From contig KN817578.1 of NCBI GenBank assembly GCA_000827495.1, positions 45,829-109,828 on the forward strand: a stretch of DNA of 64,000 bases, written 5' to 3'. The position numbers were made by a program, and so were the translations under genes. Every line of letters starts with the position of its first letter. Within the stretch, counting starts at the first letter, position 1. The notes beneath the pieces were generated by a model, which was not told the DNA's origin, ran no database searches, and worked only from the letters and a program-made list of their open reading frames with translations. This DNA is from Hypholoma sublateritium FD-334 SS-4 (Eukaryota > Basidiomycota > Agaricomycetes > Agaricales > Strophariaceae). This document shows, one piece after another, positions 10,830 through 22,159 of the stretch.

Positions 10830-11240
10830 TGCACATTGTATCTTGTAACAAAAAAGTTGTGCTGTAGGAATGGACTAGGTATTGCGCTGCCTGAGGCTGT
10901 TCTTGGCTGTTCTAATTTCAGTGCACCTGAATTTACGGTCAACGGTACTTTAAATTTTAGAACTACGGCGTAACAGCGGCAGGCAAATGGCGTCGCGGGT
11001 CCACTGTGGAAATTAGGCTATAGCGCCCATCGAAGCGAATTAAGACCTTAGGTATTCTGGCTCGCCTGCAGTCTGAGCTAGACTCGAACCCAGTCTACCT
11101 TGGTAGTAATTATCCCACTCTAGGTACTGCTACACTCAATTATGAAGAGTGGGAAAAAATACTAACTCTGAGCGCAGAGCGGCCCGACGCGCCAAGAGAA
11201 AAATCACCCAATGCACGTGACTGTTGATTCGAGTCATCCG
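10830..11240 (+). repeat. Direct repeat 2, upstream region of the F-box pseudogene
   Basis: Second copy of the repeat at 9640-10080. In the right duplication arm only one such repeat exists (about 46335-46740). Its outer half matches copy 1 and its inner half matches copy 2, the expected product of recombination between the two. Confidence 0.75.
11214..11219. promoter_or_regulatory. CACGTG motif before F-box pseudogene 1
   Basis: CACGTGACTG lies 135 bases before the position matching the F-box start codon. Its counterpart in the right arm is at 46336-46341. Confidence 0.45.
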
Positions 11241-12461
11241 ATTAAGTTGATATTTGTCTGTCAGATCCAGCCGTTTCGCAACTCACAGTATTCTACCGAT
11301 TTACTCCCATCAAGACTTCAGAAGCACCCAAAGGGTGTTCCAACTACAGTGTCTGCACTTCCAGTTTATTCCCCCATCCAACGCCTCGACTTCGACATTC
11401 TTTCCTGCATTTTCAAGATAAACGCGGACATGTTCGATGACCGCAGAGCGCTGGAGACGACTCTGGCTACATCCCGCGTGTGCCGCGATTGGCGCAACTT
11501 TATGCTTAGCACATCATCAATCTGGGCACATCTTATCGGCTTTGGTGACCGACGCTAGCGCACAGTCAAAGGGAACCGCGAACTCGCACGCAGGAGTGGG
11601 ATATCCCCGCCTTGGATCAAAGTGCCCAATTTGCAAGACTTAAGCTTCCAGCAGGTGAAGATTATCATGAGCTTTGTGGTCAAAAGCTGGCAACAAATTC
11701 AGAAGCTTGCAGTAAAGATTAACTACCATGATGTGGATCGGTGGTCGCAATTATACCTTCCTGCACCGCACCTCGAGTTATTCGGCATCACCCTTACACA
11801 GGAATCATCCAAATTCGACAACATATTCTCGTCTCTTTTTGGTGGAAGCGCCCCGATGCTGCGCGAGTTGCGTTTCTGCGGTTATAAATCCCACTTGACA
11901 GCCCAACCACCATGGCTGCATCAGCTTTGTTCTCTGGATCTTAGAGTCGACTTGACAGTCTCTGAGATGCTCGAGGTACTTATGTCAACTAGCAACCTAG
12001 TCAATCTCCGATTTGATCATCCGCTGGCCGACCATACAACTTCAACGCTCCCTCTCGTTTCACTTCCAGAACTCGAACGTCTAGACTTAAATCTCCTCCG
12101 CAAACTTAGTCCAGGCGCGGTATTGCTGGATCACATGCGTATCCCCCCTGCTTTTTCAGTTGCCATTTCAGCAAGTGGGATAAAACTCGCAGAAATAGAC
12201 ACTAAAATCATCCGGGCCATATCTTCCTGCGCGCGACCTCACTTCATACACCATCCACCCCAACAGCTGTGGCTCACAATACAACCCGACTATTTTATCC
12301 TCCAGACCGCAACGCATTCTCATGGACCTAGTTTCAAATTCCACATGCAATTGGTTATGTGCGAACCAGTGTTTCCGACCCGTACGCTTTCCATGCTGCT
12401 GAGCGAATTTGCCCTCCCTGGCCTTGCCGAAGTCACCTCGTTTCACTTCAGAATGGCTGGG

Positions 12462-13900
12462 AGTTATATGCCCCTGAGTACAAAGTTGATTGATGATCAA
12501 CACTGTATACCAATGGGTATTGTTGGTCATTGATGGCGATTGTTGGTCACTGTAGACCAACAGTATCCACTGATATTTGGTGTCTGCCGGTGGTTGCCGA
12601 GGACGATGTTCAGTGTCCGCCACTGGTCAACATCGATGGCCGATGTGACTTACTGTCGGCCATCATCGACGGCACATAGACGGCGCCCAGTACATCTAAT
12701 AAACTTGAAATTTTTTGTGACATTTACCACCGTGTCTGTCCACTCATCGACCAACTAATGACATCTGAAACGTTCTCAGGCTCTGTCGACACACGACTGA
12801 AAAAGGAGAAGCTCGTGGAGATTGCCAAGGCCCTCGCTTTGGACCCCCTCCCACTGACCGTCAAAACTCTCGTCGTCAGGATCAAGAAACATCTGGGTGA
12901 ACATCCCGAGCTTGCTGAGCTCCCTAAGTTCCAAGGCCTTTTCGTGTACCGTGCGACCAAGGTCTTATCACAGAAACAAGCGAAGAGGAGCACAGATAAG
13001 GCTGCTGAGGATGTTGAAGAAAGAAAAAAGGGCGAGGTTGCAGTTGCAGGGAGCGTGCTTGTATCTCGACAATCCTGAATCCCTGTTGACTAATCCCTTT
13101 GTGGCAGAGTGTATCGTACACTAATTGCTCAAAAGCACTTCATACTATTGTCCATTCTCACAGTATGATTGAACATGACTGAGTGCGCGAAATGTGCCGC
13201 TCACCAACCACTCACGGCTAGGAAAATAAATTGACATTCATAGATACTAAATATATGTCCTTCTACATATAATAATCGATTTCGGAGCACCGGAATAATA
13301 TCAACAAGCTCGGGCGGACGGGTATGAGCATTTGTACTTAGAGGAGGGTCGTGGGAATTCCGCCTCTGACCGTCGGAATAGCACTGACGAACACTGATAT
13401 ACCTCTACATTTCCTCCTCGGGGCATCAATATACAATAAAGTTACTCGGTATTCACTGGTCAACAGTAGTTTACCATGTATACCATAGGCAATGACCATA
13501 AGGTTCACTGAATTGCACCAGTATCCACTGGTATTCACTCTAATTGACCACTGACATACAATGGTATCAACTGAACTTCCACCAATAAACACTAATGTAG
13601 ATTATTCCTCAGAAAGCCTTCAGGTATTACACAGTGGTATACAGTAGATTCCAGTGTATTGCACTATATATAATTGGCAAGCATTGATTCACACTGACAG
13701 TCAGTGATATACACTATACATATTTAGCCCCGTACAACGTCGACCAATGGCGGCCATTGTATACCATGGCTATTCACTGTAGTACGCGATGGCCTCCGGG
13801 GATGGTCACTGACAACCACTGGTAAGTAGTGTTGGCTTCCATTGAAAGGTAGTGATGATTACTGATCATTACCGACCTTTGTACACCCGGGCATAATACT
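12462..13900 (+). mobile_element. Terminal-inverted-repeat element carrying a SAP-like ORF
   Basis: The left end AGTTATATGCCC...GTACAAAG (12462-12485) and the right end CTTTGTAC...GGGCATAATACT (13877-13900) are imperfect inverted repeats of 24 bases, and similarity extends inward (TGATGATCA and its partner). The element interrupts the F-box pseudogene exactly where the intact copy is continuous. Both flanks hold many short CACTG/CAGTG and GGTATAC-type words in both orientations, typical of subterminal transposase-binding repeats. The target duplication is unclear: the flanks are ...GGCTGGG and GCGTGG..., so a short or mutated one is possible. It encodes no transposase, so it must be mobilised in trans. 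The superfamily cannot be assigned from the ends alone. Confidence 0.8.
12758..13078 (+). CDS. Small SAP-like DNA-binding protein inside the TIR element
   Basis: A 106-residue open frame starting at ATG 12758. Residues about 13-48 form two predicted amphipathic helices (LKKEKLVEIAKALAL, then TVKTLVVRIKKHLGEHPEL) with the spacing of a SAP module, a DNA-binding fold common in chromatin and repair proteins. The C-terminal 40 residues are Lys/Glu-rich and probably disordered. It is the only plausible gene in the element and may be a transposition accessory factor or a captured host fragment. The SAP assignment rests on helix pattern only, because the usual Gly between helices is not obvious. Confidence 0.6.
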   Translation: MTSETFSGSVDTRLKKEKLVEIAKALALDPLPLTVKTLVVRIKKHLGEHPELAELPKFQGLFVYRATKVLSQKQAKRSTDKAAEDVEERKKGEVAVAGSVLVSRQS

Positions 13901-14429
13901 GCGTGGATCGTCCCGTTCCAGGATTCACTGCGTTCATGATATCCCTCCCGTCCGTTGATACTATCACAACTGACAAATATTCGCTCCGTCATCTCCGCGC
14001 CTGGTCGGCCCTCAAAGGCGTGGATACGGTGCCTAGGATCGGATTTCCTGCACTCAAGGCTCTCAAACTTGTCTCCGTGCCCCCTTCTTACCCGTACCGT
14101 TCTAAATTTGACACTGTTCCCGACCCCGTTTCCGCATATGTCAAGGCGCGCAGCGCGCGTGGCCATGCGATCAGCATCGTAGATTTCACAAAGGACACCT
14201 TGGACGTCCTTCCCGACATGGCATTTCTCAGAAAGGCAGTTGGTCTGAAGGTTCGCTGGCGACAGCGCGGAGTTGCAGAGATTCGGGAGTACATATGTGG
14301 TACGGGCACGCCGCAAAAGGTCGAGTCCGTTTAACAAATGGGTAGCGTCACATTCCAGGTTCACTGGCGCGGGACGCGCGTCGTATCTAGATTGTACACA
14401 CCATGGGTTTTCAGAACTCTTGTATTAAA

Positions 14430-15160
14430 CGCATGCGTAAGGCAGGAATACCATCTTCTGAATTGCCAGCCCTGTTATCCGCCCGCACCACGCCTCCCGG
14501 GACGTGTAGTAGCTACGTCCGGCGCGCCCGAGACGGGGCACAGCGTCCAAGTGAGGACGAAGGGACTACTAGCGTGCGTGCGCCCCCGTGCGCGCGGGGA
14601 TGTACTCGTACAGCGCGTCGAGCGGGGCAAAAGATTGCAGTACAGATCGACTGGGCAGAGGCCGAGGGTGATGTTCACCTGCGCAGCGTGGCGTGCGTCT
14701 GGGGCAGGTATACGAACATACAGACGGCGACGAAGAGGGACAGGCGCGGTGGCTGGGTGACTATCGTCTGCACGGATCCGGGGCGGGCGCGCGGCGCCGA
14801 GCGTGTCTGAGGCGGTGCGCGCTGCGAACGTGCGCAATGAACGAGCCGCGGACGACGCGCCCCGCTGTGCCGTCGTACGAAAAACGCCCGCGATGACCGG
14901 GTCTCTGGACGCGTGCAATTGAAGTGCGGCTTCCGAAGAGCACGCGCGCCGTGGAAGCGCGTCTGCACGAGGCGAAAATGAAGCAGACGACGCGTTGCAG
15001 TGCGTGCACCCATCGCCGCCGTCGTACAGGAGCACGGGCGTCTCGTGTTCGCGCGAGTTGTGTTTCAGCTCCCAGATCGCCTCGAAAACAGCCCCGAAGT
15101 GTATCTCACGAAGAGCGAATCGGCGTCGATGATGGGCATGAGGATCAGCCACAGGTATGA
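14430..15160. repeat. GC-rich repeat flanking F-box pseudogene 1
   Basis: The segment 14340-14500, read on the reverse strand, matches the 3' flank of the F-box gene at 51612 (about 51470-51620). Shared words include ATTCAG.AGATGG.ATTCC and the string GTACAATCTAGATAC. The rest is GC-rich sequence with open frames on both strands and no supported gene. Confidence 0.55.
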
Positions 15161-17460
15161 GATAGTGTCTATAAATTGGACGACAAGGATAGCGATGGCG
15201 AGTGCGATGGTATTCCGCGTGGGGTAGGGGGCGTTGGCGCGTCGACGCTGTTTGTGGCGTCGAAAGTGGCGCCGCAGGGACGCGGGCGCGCAAGCACATC
15301 TGTGAGTTTGGACAGGTTAAAATCGGGATGAGGTTGGAGTGAAATGAGCGCGCACCTGCACCCGCTGGGTGTCGCGGCACTGGGGCATCGTATCATATCG
15401 ACTGCAGCCGCGGAACAAACGAGAGGCACGGACGGCGCGCATAAAGAGCCCACGGTGAATCGCTGTGCGAAATCAAGCGGGAAAAGCAAACACACGCGTG
15501 AGAGCGACGTCTGCGATCTATTGGCCCTGATAGAGTAGCAACCGTGTGGATGACGCAAGGAACACGCAGCGGCCTGGTTACGAGGGCGGCTGAGCCGGCG
15601 GCCACGTGGCGTCGAGCGTGTGGCCGAGGTGATGCGCGGGGCCTATGCGCGCGAGCGACGCGTCGATGCGCCGCATTTTACACGAGCGCCGTGCGAGCGC
15701 GCGTGGAGGCCTGCAGCTAGCGGAGCGGCGCGAGCGCGAAACGAGCGCTTGAAGCTCAGACTGCGTCTCGAGCGAGGTGGCGAAGAGTAGCGCATTGGCG
15801 CCGATAGTCGGGGTTGGGGACAACGGGCGGCGGAAGGGCTGGGATAGTCGCTATCAGGCGCATAACGAGGACCGCGACGACGCGTGGGGCAGTATTCCGC
15901 GTAGGGTGAGCCGGTGTGGAGCAGCGTCGTACGGTGGAGCGTCGATGGATGATTTGGAAGATGTCCCCGCGCCGGTGGGCGGCCAGTGGCACCTTTTAGA
16001 CGGGGGATCTACTGTATCTCACCATGGGCGGTGGGCTGGACGCGGATATCTCGTCTGCGCACGGCCACGCGTGTGCTGGTCACGGGGGGCAAGTCGGCGC
16101 GTCGACACTTTCTGTGGGGTCGGCTGCGGAGGTAGCAACGGGCAGCTGCAGGTGTTTGAAGCTGTTTGTGAATTTGCGCGATTTAAGTCAGGATGAGGTA
16201 CGCGGCATTTTTAGGGAAATAAGTACGCACCTGCGCCAGCGAGGACGTCAGCGTAACACCTGGAAGTATTCCGATGTTGACTGCCGTCGTTTATGGATGT
16301 TCCCTAGCGAGAAAAAAGCGCTAGAACGCGCCAGTGAGCCGTTGTTCGTTTTTTTTTTTCGAAGCCAGACCGGGGTGGTGGGGAAAGCAAACAAATGGGT
16401 GAAAATGACATCTGTGATCCGTTGTCCCTCTTATAGTAGCGGCCGGGCAGACAGCGAAAGAAGCATGCAGCGAGACTCGGGGTTACGGGGGCACTGGGCC
16501 GGTGTCCGGGTGTGCATTCGGTGCCGCACGGTGGAGCGTGCGATGGCTGGCATGCTCGCGGCGGCAGGCGGCGGCGCAATTCAGTCGATGTAGTCGAATA
16601 TCTCACGCCGAACGGCCTTGCATTTGCCTAGGTGGCACGGTGGCACGTTGGCGCGTCGACGATGCCTGGGGATCAAAAACAGAGGCGGTGATATGCAGTT
16701 GTCTGTAGATTCGTAGATGGGCGGGAAATTTGTGAGGATGGTACTCGTCTCTGTGAGTCAAATAAAGACGGCCCTGCGCCTGCCAGTTTGTAGACTCTTT
16801 GACTTCCGTCGTGGAACAGGCGGGTTCGTCCTGGTGTGCGGAACAGCGGCGTGGCGAAGATGGGGATGACGGTCAAGAACCGCACGGTAGCACAAACGCA
16901 TCGAGGAATAGACCGTGTGTGTGTGCCGCTTGCTGGTTTATAAGGGTGGGGCGCGTGAGCGGGGCGTGCAAGGCTCGCAGGAGGGGCCTGTGTTAAATGA
17001 TGTCCATGTAAACGAGGGCGGGAGTTCGGGTGCAGCATGCTAGCGCGGATTCAGAGGATCAGTCTAAGTTTCCTAAGTAGGGTCAGCGAATTCGACCAAA
17101 AGCCACGCGAAGACGAAGGAGTTCATACGTTACAGCGGGTGAGGTGCACGCTGTATACAAACGCAAAGGTACACGTCATCCGTACGCGTCGGGTCGGACT
17201 CACCGGCCCGTCGGAAGAACCCGGGCGCGCCATCGCATCGCATCTGCGCGCCTCCCCAACGCCTCCCTCAGACGCGCCCCTTCCAAACCCCGCCTGGTGA
17301 TGAAAGTGCTGCAAGGCATGCTTTTCTCACGGACCCCTTCCGCCGCCGCGACGCACAGCGTCTGGATGTGCGCCACCAGCCAGGCGCGCCCCCACCACCC
17401 TTCCGCAGACCTCTTCCATCCCGATCTGGGACGCAGTTGTGCTATGCAGGCCTAACTGCG
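15060..17460 (-). repeat. Long GC-rich repeat family, copy A
   Basis: Reverse-strand copy of the family also present at 33500-35240 (copy B, +) and 41480-44290 (copy C, +). Landmarks in order on its own strand are GGGCCGGTGAGTC-like sequence, CACCTGGTGATGAA, the P-x-x-G-A-x-x-L-L-F-A-T-S coding patch (about 15810), CTACTCTATCAGGGCC, a GGGCTCTT block and CCCCACGCGGAATACCATCGC (15224). Beyond the end shared with B and C, this copy continues into a stretch (about 15224-15060) whose reverse-strand reading is strongly hydrophobic: TIALAIAILVVQFIDTI, then LWLILMPIIDAD, like a membrane helix. The family appears to descend from a protein-coding gene or element, now degenerate with stops and frameshifts. 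Confidence 0.65.
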
Positions 17461-19490
17461 ATGCGTAGTACACCGCCCACGCCGTCCTATGGGAGAAACT
17501 CCGCGATTAAACAGCCGCGCATCTCCCTCCACGGCGCCCTGGCACTGCCACATATGGCGGCACGCCAGCAGGCGCACCGTCGCCGCCGCGCCCACGCCAT
17601 TGAAACCCCTCGCGAAATCCCCCGTCAAACGCGCAAAACACGACGATCCCCACCGAACTCCCCATGTATCGCCACGCCCAAATTCGGGCCGCGTCCGCAT
17701 TCCACACCATCAGCGCCGTCGGTGCGCCCGCGGGCACGCTCAGGCGGGGGACGCGCATGCCTGCCCACTCCAACAGTCGCACAGGATCCGTGCGCGCGCA
17801 ACTAGACGCATTAGGATTCCTCCGATGCCCCGCCTGCGCATCACCTCCGCGCCTCGTCGCCTCGCCGCGCGCTGTCCCCGTGCGGAATAGCGCACACCGC
17901 GCGGCGCCTCCGCGTGCGTCATCAGCGCGCGCGTCACGCACCGCCTGCGTATCGCGTCCCCGCGGTCCATTGCCTGGAGGCACCGCGTCGGCGCACGCCA
18001 TGTCCCAGTGCGGAATAGCGCCCACCCGCGCTACGCATCCGCTTCCACCACAGTGAGCGCATAGAGCGGTGCATCAGCGCACGGGCGGGCGTATGTGTGA
18101 CATCGTCGTGCGAGGTGGCGAGGACCGGCGCCGGCCCGCAGCGCTGCGCCAGCGCACATCACATACCGCGCGTGGAGACGCGCACGATGCCGCTCTCGAC
18201 ACGATAGACGTCCGCGCGGGGAAGGGCAGGGGCGGCGCACGGTGTGCGCGGCGGAGAATGGTGTGCAGTGAAGCAGTCGAGCGACGCGCTGTTCGGCGAA
18301 GCGGAGCTCTAACACGTGAGAGGAGGGAACGTGGAGACGCTACGCTGCCCTCATGACGGCGCTGGTGTGCGCGGTGTGGGCTGCATGCGCCACTTTGCGG
18401 GCGGGAGAGGTGCGTGTGCGGATGCATACGAGGCGGGGTGCGAGGCAAGGCAGGAGCGGAGGACGAGTATATGTGGCGTCGGCGCGCCGCGCACGACGCC
18501 CGACAGAGCAGACGACGCGTGTGTGGGAGGGAGGCGCGTGGGCGCGGAAGGGTGTGGAGCGGTCCCACGGTGGAGGCCAGGCGGCGGATATGGGCGGCGG
18601 CAGGGAGAGCGAGGAGGGCGATCATGGAGCGTCCAGGCGGGGGCACGCTGCATAGAGTGAGCGCTGCACAGCAGCGCGTCGGGTCGCCGCATCGGCAGAA
18701 GAGGGGTTACAAAAGTAGAGTCAGCGGCTTCAGCGCAGAGCCCCGCGAAGGCGACGGTGCTCGTGGGCCTCAGCGGCCGAGGGCGCTTTCCTTGAGGGGG
18801 ACTCTGCAGAGTGTGAGAACATCGAATCTCCGCTGGCGCGTCGGGAGGATCCGGCGCCGCCTTGCATCTGCATACGTCATCGACGCCCTGCCCACCACGC
18901 GCCGCCATGCGCTGCACCTCCACTAGCCCGTCAAGGTCCCCCGTCTACAGCGCACCACTGCTGCCCCGATCTGACGCAGTGCATCACGCAGGCCAGACCC
19001 CGCGCCGCGTCTCTCCCGCGCAGAGTCCCACCCACCCCTCCTCGCGCGCCCAAGCACCGCCCCCAGTGCCACGCGTCGTCCGCTGCACGCATGTCCGCCC
19101 CAGCAACGCGTCGCTCGACCACGCTCCTCAGCGCCGCCGCCACCACGCCACTTCCCGGACCACGAGAAAAACATCGTCGCGTCCGCCGTGGTCAGCGCCG
19201 CCCACGGCGCCCCCTCTGCGCGTTCGGCGCGTTGTGCACGTATCCCTGCGCGGCACCCTCCGCATCCCCGCCGTCTCTGGCACAGGGCGTCGCACTGAGA
19301 ATTGCGCTTGGCGTGGTCTATGCGGATGTATGCGTGGTGGGGCTGCGCTGAGCGTGTGTGCAGGGTGCGATGCGCGTCTGATGCGCCCCGCACCGATGGA
19401 GCGCGCTGGCGACGCTGGGGATGTGCTTCACCTTCAATGTATTATAGTGCTCTATAACCAGCAGTTTCGCCTCGCACCTTACTTAGAACA
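17460..19490 (+). repeat. GC-rich dispersed repeat, copy 3
   Basis: Colinear with 6640-8200. It contains the CTCAGGCGGGGGA, GTGCGGAATAGC, GCGAAGCGGAGCTC and CACGACGCCCGACAGAGC landmarks in the same order. Its right part ends in the CGCACCGATGGAGCGCGCTGG module (19390) that recurs at 20505, 20960, 26170 and 36757. Dense overlapping open frames on both strands are compositional. Confidence 0.6.
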
Positions 19491-19669
19491 AGCAGCGCGT
19501 TTTGCCTTGCCCAATACACGCTCCGAGTCAAAAAGTTCATGGTTTGTGTCGCCGAAGAGGTAAATCGCACGCCCATGAATCCAAGGTTCACGGTATGGCA
19601 GAGCGCGCCTAACAGCGCGCCTACGTACAAACACCTCGCCTACGTACAATCACCTCTAATGTCAAAACC

Positions 19670-21200
19670 TCCATTACATGCGCACGCCCCGGCACATATA
19701 GCCAGATACCATCTCGCCGCACAAAGCGGAATGCTAGCAGGCGCACCGCCGCGCACGCACCCTTACCCCGCACGAAAATCGCCATGCACCGCACCACACT
19801 CGACCACCCCACCGAACGCGGCATGTATCGCCATGCCTCGATGAGCCGTTCCGAGCGATCAAGCATCCAACGGCCGCCGCTAGACACGCCCCGCCTCGCC
19901 GCACGCGCTATTCCAGTGCGGAATAACGCACACCGCGCGGTGTGTGTGCCTCCCCTGCGTGCGCCACGTACGCACCGCTACCCCACACGAAAATCGTCAT
20001 GCAACGCGCTCATAGGTCTCTGAGGGAAGCAGAGGCGGACGTTACCGTGCGTGTCGGTGCAGTTCCGCCGGTGCTTCGGGAGAATCCGGTGCCGCGTTGC
20101 ATGGACCTACGTCATCTACGCGCCCCTCAGACGCGCGTCTCATGCGTCCCGAGTTCGCGCCCTTGGCGCGCTGCTCACTGCAGCACATCATCGCCGTCCT
20201 GATACGCCGCGACTCCTCGCGCAGCTCGCAGCCCCCCCCCCCTCCCCTCTCCCCTCTCCTCCTCGCCTCGCATTGCATCGCAGTGCAGACTGCCGCCTGA
20301 TAGCAACACCCCTCCCCCGTGCGCGTCGAGCACTCCGCGTCGACAGATTGTCCACACCCCCACTTTCCACGCCACGCGAGATGCGTCCGCGCCACCCTGC
20401 GCGTCGTGACGCAGGATTTTGCTGGGCGTGCGCGACGCGGGCGTATGCGTGTTGGGGCGCCGCTGCGCGTACGTACACAGCGCGATGCGCGTCTGATGCG
20501 TCCCGCGCCGATGAAGCGCCGGCGGCAGAGCGCGCTGGCGAGCCCGCGGAGGCAGTCCCCTGCGCGCTCCGTCACTTTTACTCTAGAACACGGACTTTCC
20601 CATCGCCGAAGGGCGCATGTTGTCCCACCATGCACCACCCGATATCCGGCCCAATCGAGCGGAAGCCTGCACGCTCAGCGTCCGGACAACACAACCACGC
20701 ACAACGCCCGATCCCGGCGCGTCGTCCACTGCGTACATACGCCCTCCTCATCCATGCGCGCCCAGCGGCGCCTCCTCCACACCATCCGCGCAACGCACCG
20801 TCGCCGCCGCCCGTGCAGGTCACCGCCGTTGTCCGCTACCGGCTCCGCGCATAGGCGCCGTCTGCTACGTGGCGCGCTGCGTACTCCGCATCGCGATGCG
20901 GGCTGGGACTTGGCGTGCGCGGCATCCGTGCATGCATCGTGGGGCGTGATGCGTCCCGCGCAGATGGAGCGCGGACGGCGGAGCGGCGCTGGGGAGCGCG
21001 CGGACAGGCGAGAACCCCTGCGCACTTCGTCGCGTTTTCTCTGTAACATGCCCATCGCCTGCGCAGCACCTCGAACGCGACGGCGCGAACCTCGTGCGCA
21101 ATCCACACGTGCGCACGCGCCCTCTATTTCGCTGCGCGTGCACGAACCTTACTTAGTCGCTCTCGCCGTCGTTCACACAGTGTGTAGAGTACATCATCTG
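19670..21200 (+). repeat. GC-rich dispersed repeat, copies 4 and 5 in tandem
   Basis: 19670-20000 repeats the left module of copies 2 and 3. 20000-21160 then contains two successive CGCG(C/A)(C/A)GATGGAGCG-type modules (about 20505 and 20960). Each is followed downstream by a TTTT(A/C)T-CT-TAACA-type string; the one at 21030 precedes CCTCGAACGCGACGGCG, which recurs at 26273. A polypyrimidine run rich in C lies at 20228-20260. There is no supported gene. Confidence 0.55.
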
Positions 21201-21279
21201 ATTACCGGGTCGTCCGCGCTGCAGGAACCACAAACAGTGCCTCGTTTGCGATCGCCGGTCTGCGTCCAAATGCTAAGCA

Positions 21280-21990
21280 CACATGCACTTATCGCCACCC
21301 ATGGGCAGCAGACCGCGCCGCCTAAATCAGCGCGTGTCCCAGGCCAACGTCCCACCCACGTCAACGCAACGACTGCACAGACGGACGACGATGCCCTTAC
21401 CGCCTAAAGTGTTCCATAAATCACGCGTCCCGCCGCTCGCGCAGCGCACAGTGGCATTCGCTCGCGTGTGCACGCCCAGGATCTACAGCGCACGCGCACG
21501 CATGTCACCAGCACTGGATCGCGCCCCAATCAGCGGCGCATCCATGCATCGGCAGCGCAGAGCGTGGAGCGCGTGCACGCATACACGCACGCACGACACC
21601 GTACGCGAGCCTGACTCTTCCCCGCCGGCGAATTCCTCGCCAAGCACATACCCAACTCAGCACATACGCCCCCGGCCGCTCTCCTGGACCGCCGCTCACG
21701 CTCAGGCTCATCCGCTGGCAGATCCCGCCGCGTAGCTCATCACCGCTTGACCGCGACACACACAAGCCGCACGAACGGCACCTTCTCGTACACCCGGGCG
21801 CCTCCCGCGGGCATACTCTATGTACACGCTGCAGGCGTGCGCTGGCGACGGTCCGCAGCTGCGCATACCGATGCGCTGTCCCTCGCGCTCGTGCGGGGCC
21901 GTCCTACATCGGCCGGGAAGCACGCCGCCACAGAACGACATTCGCGCCGTGGCTCAAGGTACGCGCTCTGGCGATCTCAAAGCCCTTGTA
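21280..21990. repeat. GC-rich degenerate sequence upstream of F-box gene 2
   Basis: GC-rich DNA with the same flavour as neighbouring repeats. I could not align it convincingly with another block, and I see no coding signature in it. Confidence 0.35.
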
Positions 21991-22070
21991 CCCCATAAAA
22001 TAACAGCGTTATAATGCGTATTTCCCACAAGTATCCAACCCAAAGGACGTCCCGTCTATTTTGAAAATAT

Positions 22071-22076
22071 CACGTG
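22071..22076. promoter_or_regulatory. CACGTG motif before F-box gene 2
   Basis: ATCACGTGATT lies 89 bases before the ATG at 22160, in the range seen for other members of the cluster. Confidence 0.45.
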
Positions 22077-22159
22077 ATTGCTTTGAAATTTGGGGGCTTT
22101 TCTGCGCTGCGACACAGCAAGTACACTACATTTCTATCAGGCTGAGCACTTTATCGATA

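Larger units (their letters stand above)
11349..14334 (+). pseudogene. F-box pseudogene 1, split by a transposon
   Basis: Two blocks, 11349-12461 and 13901-14334, encode the two parts of an F-box protein closely matching the intact gene at 44617-46206. Three lesions are visible. The start codon is GTG at 11349 where the intact copy has ATG. An in-frame TAG lies at 11556-11558 just after the F-box. A 1.44-kb element is inserted at 12462-13900, between the LSEFALPGL block and the RPVPGF block. The reading frame is otherwise well preserved, ending with IREYICGTG and VESV, so the loss of function is recent. The F-box itself (LDFDILSCIFKINADMF ... VCRDWRNF ... IWAHL) is complete up to the nonsense codon, so a short F-box-only peptide could still be made from another start. 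Confidence 0.9.
7200..14400. repeat. Left arm of a large inverted segmental duplication
   Basis: Read from left to right this stretch contains GC-rich repeat, hydrophobin A, a long non-coding flank, the F-box promoter and an F-box gene. The same order appears in reverse complement at about 44.3-50.9 kb. The match continues through introns, intergenic DNA and both genes, so it is a segmental duplication rather than convergent gene order. Differences between the arms are a dioxygenase segment and a TIR-element insertion on this side, and a 2-kb insertion on the other. The spacing between arms is about 30 kb. Confidence 0.85.

Noticed and set aside
11069..11150. Possible tRNA on the minus strand (GGGTTCGAGTC near a hairpin)
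   Set aside because: The string resembles a B box and is conserved in the right arm (about 46430-46510), but no cloverleaf with acceptor, D and anticodon stems can be drawn. It is part of the conserved F-box upstream region.
9640..11240. LTR retrotransposon (direct repeats flanking a coding fragment)
   Set aside because: There are no TG...CA ends, primer-binding site or polyprotein. The repeats contain an F-box promoter and the interior is a host dioxygenase.
14475..15380. 301-codon open frame (-)
   Set aside because: It crosses the boundary between two repeat blocks. Only a short part near 15060-15220, in another frame, has a protein-like pattern.
20319..21407. 362-codon open frame (+)
   Set aside because: It spans several modules of the GC-rich repeat and reads as Arg/Ala/Pro-rich low complexity. 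Stops are rare in all frames because of GC content.
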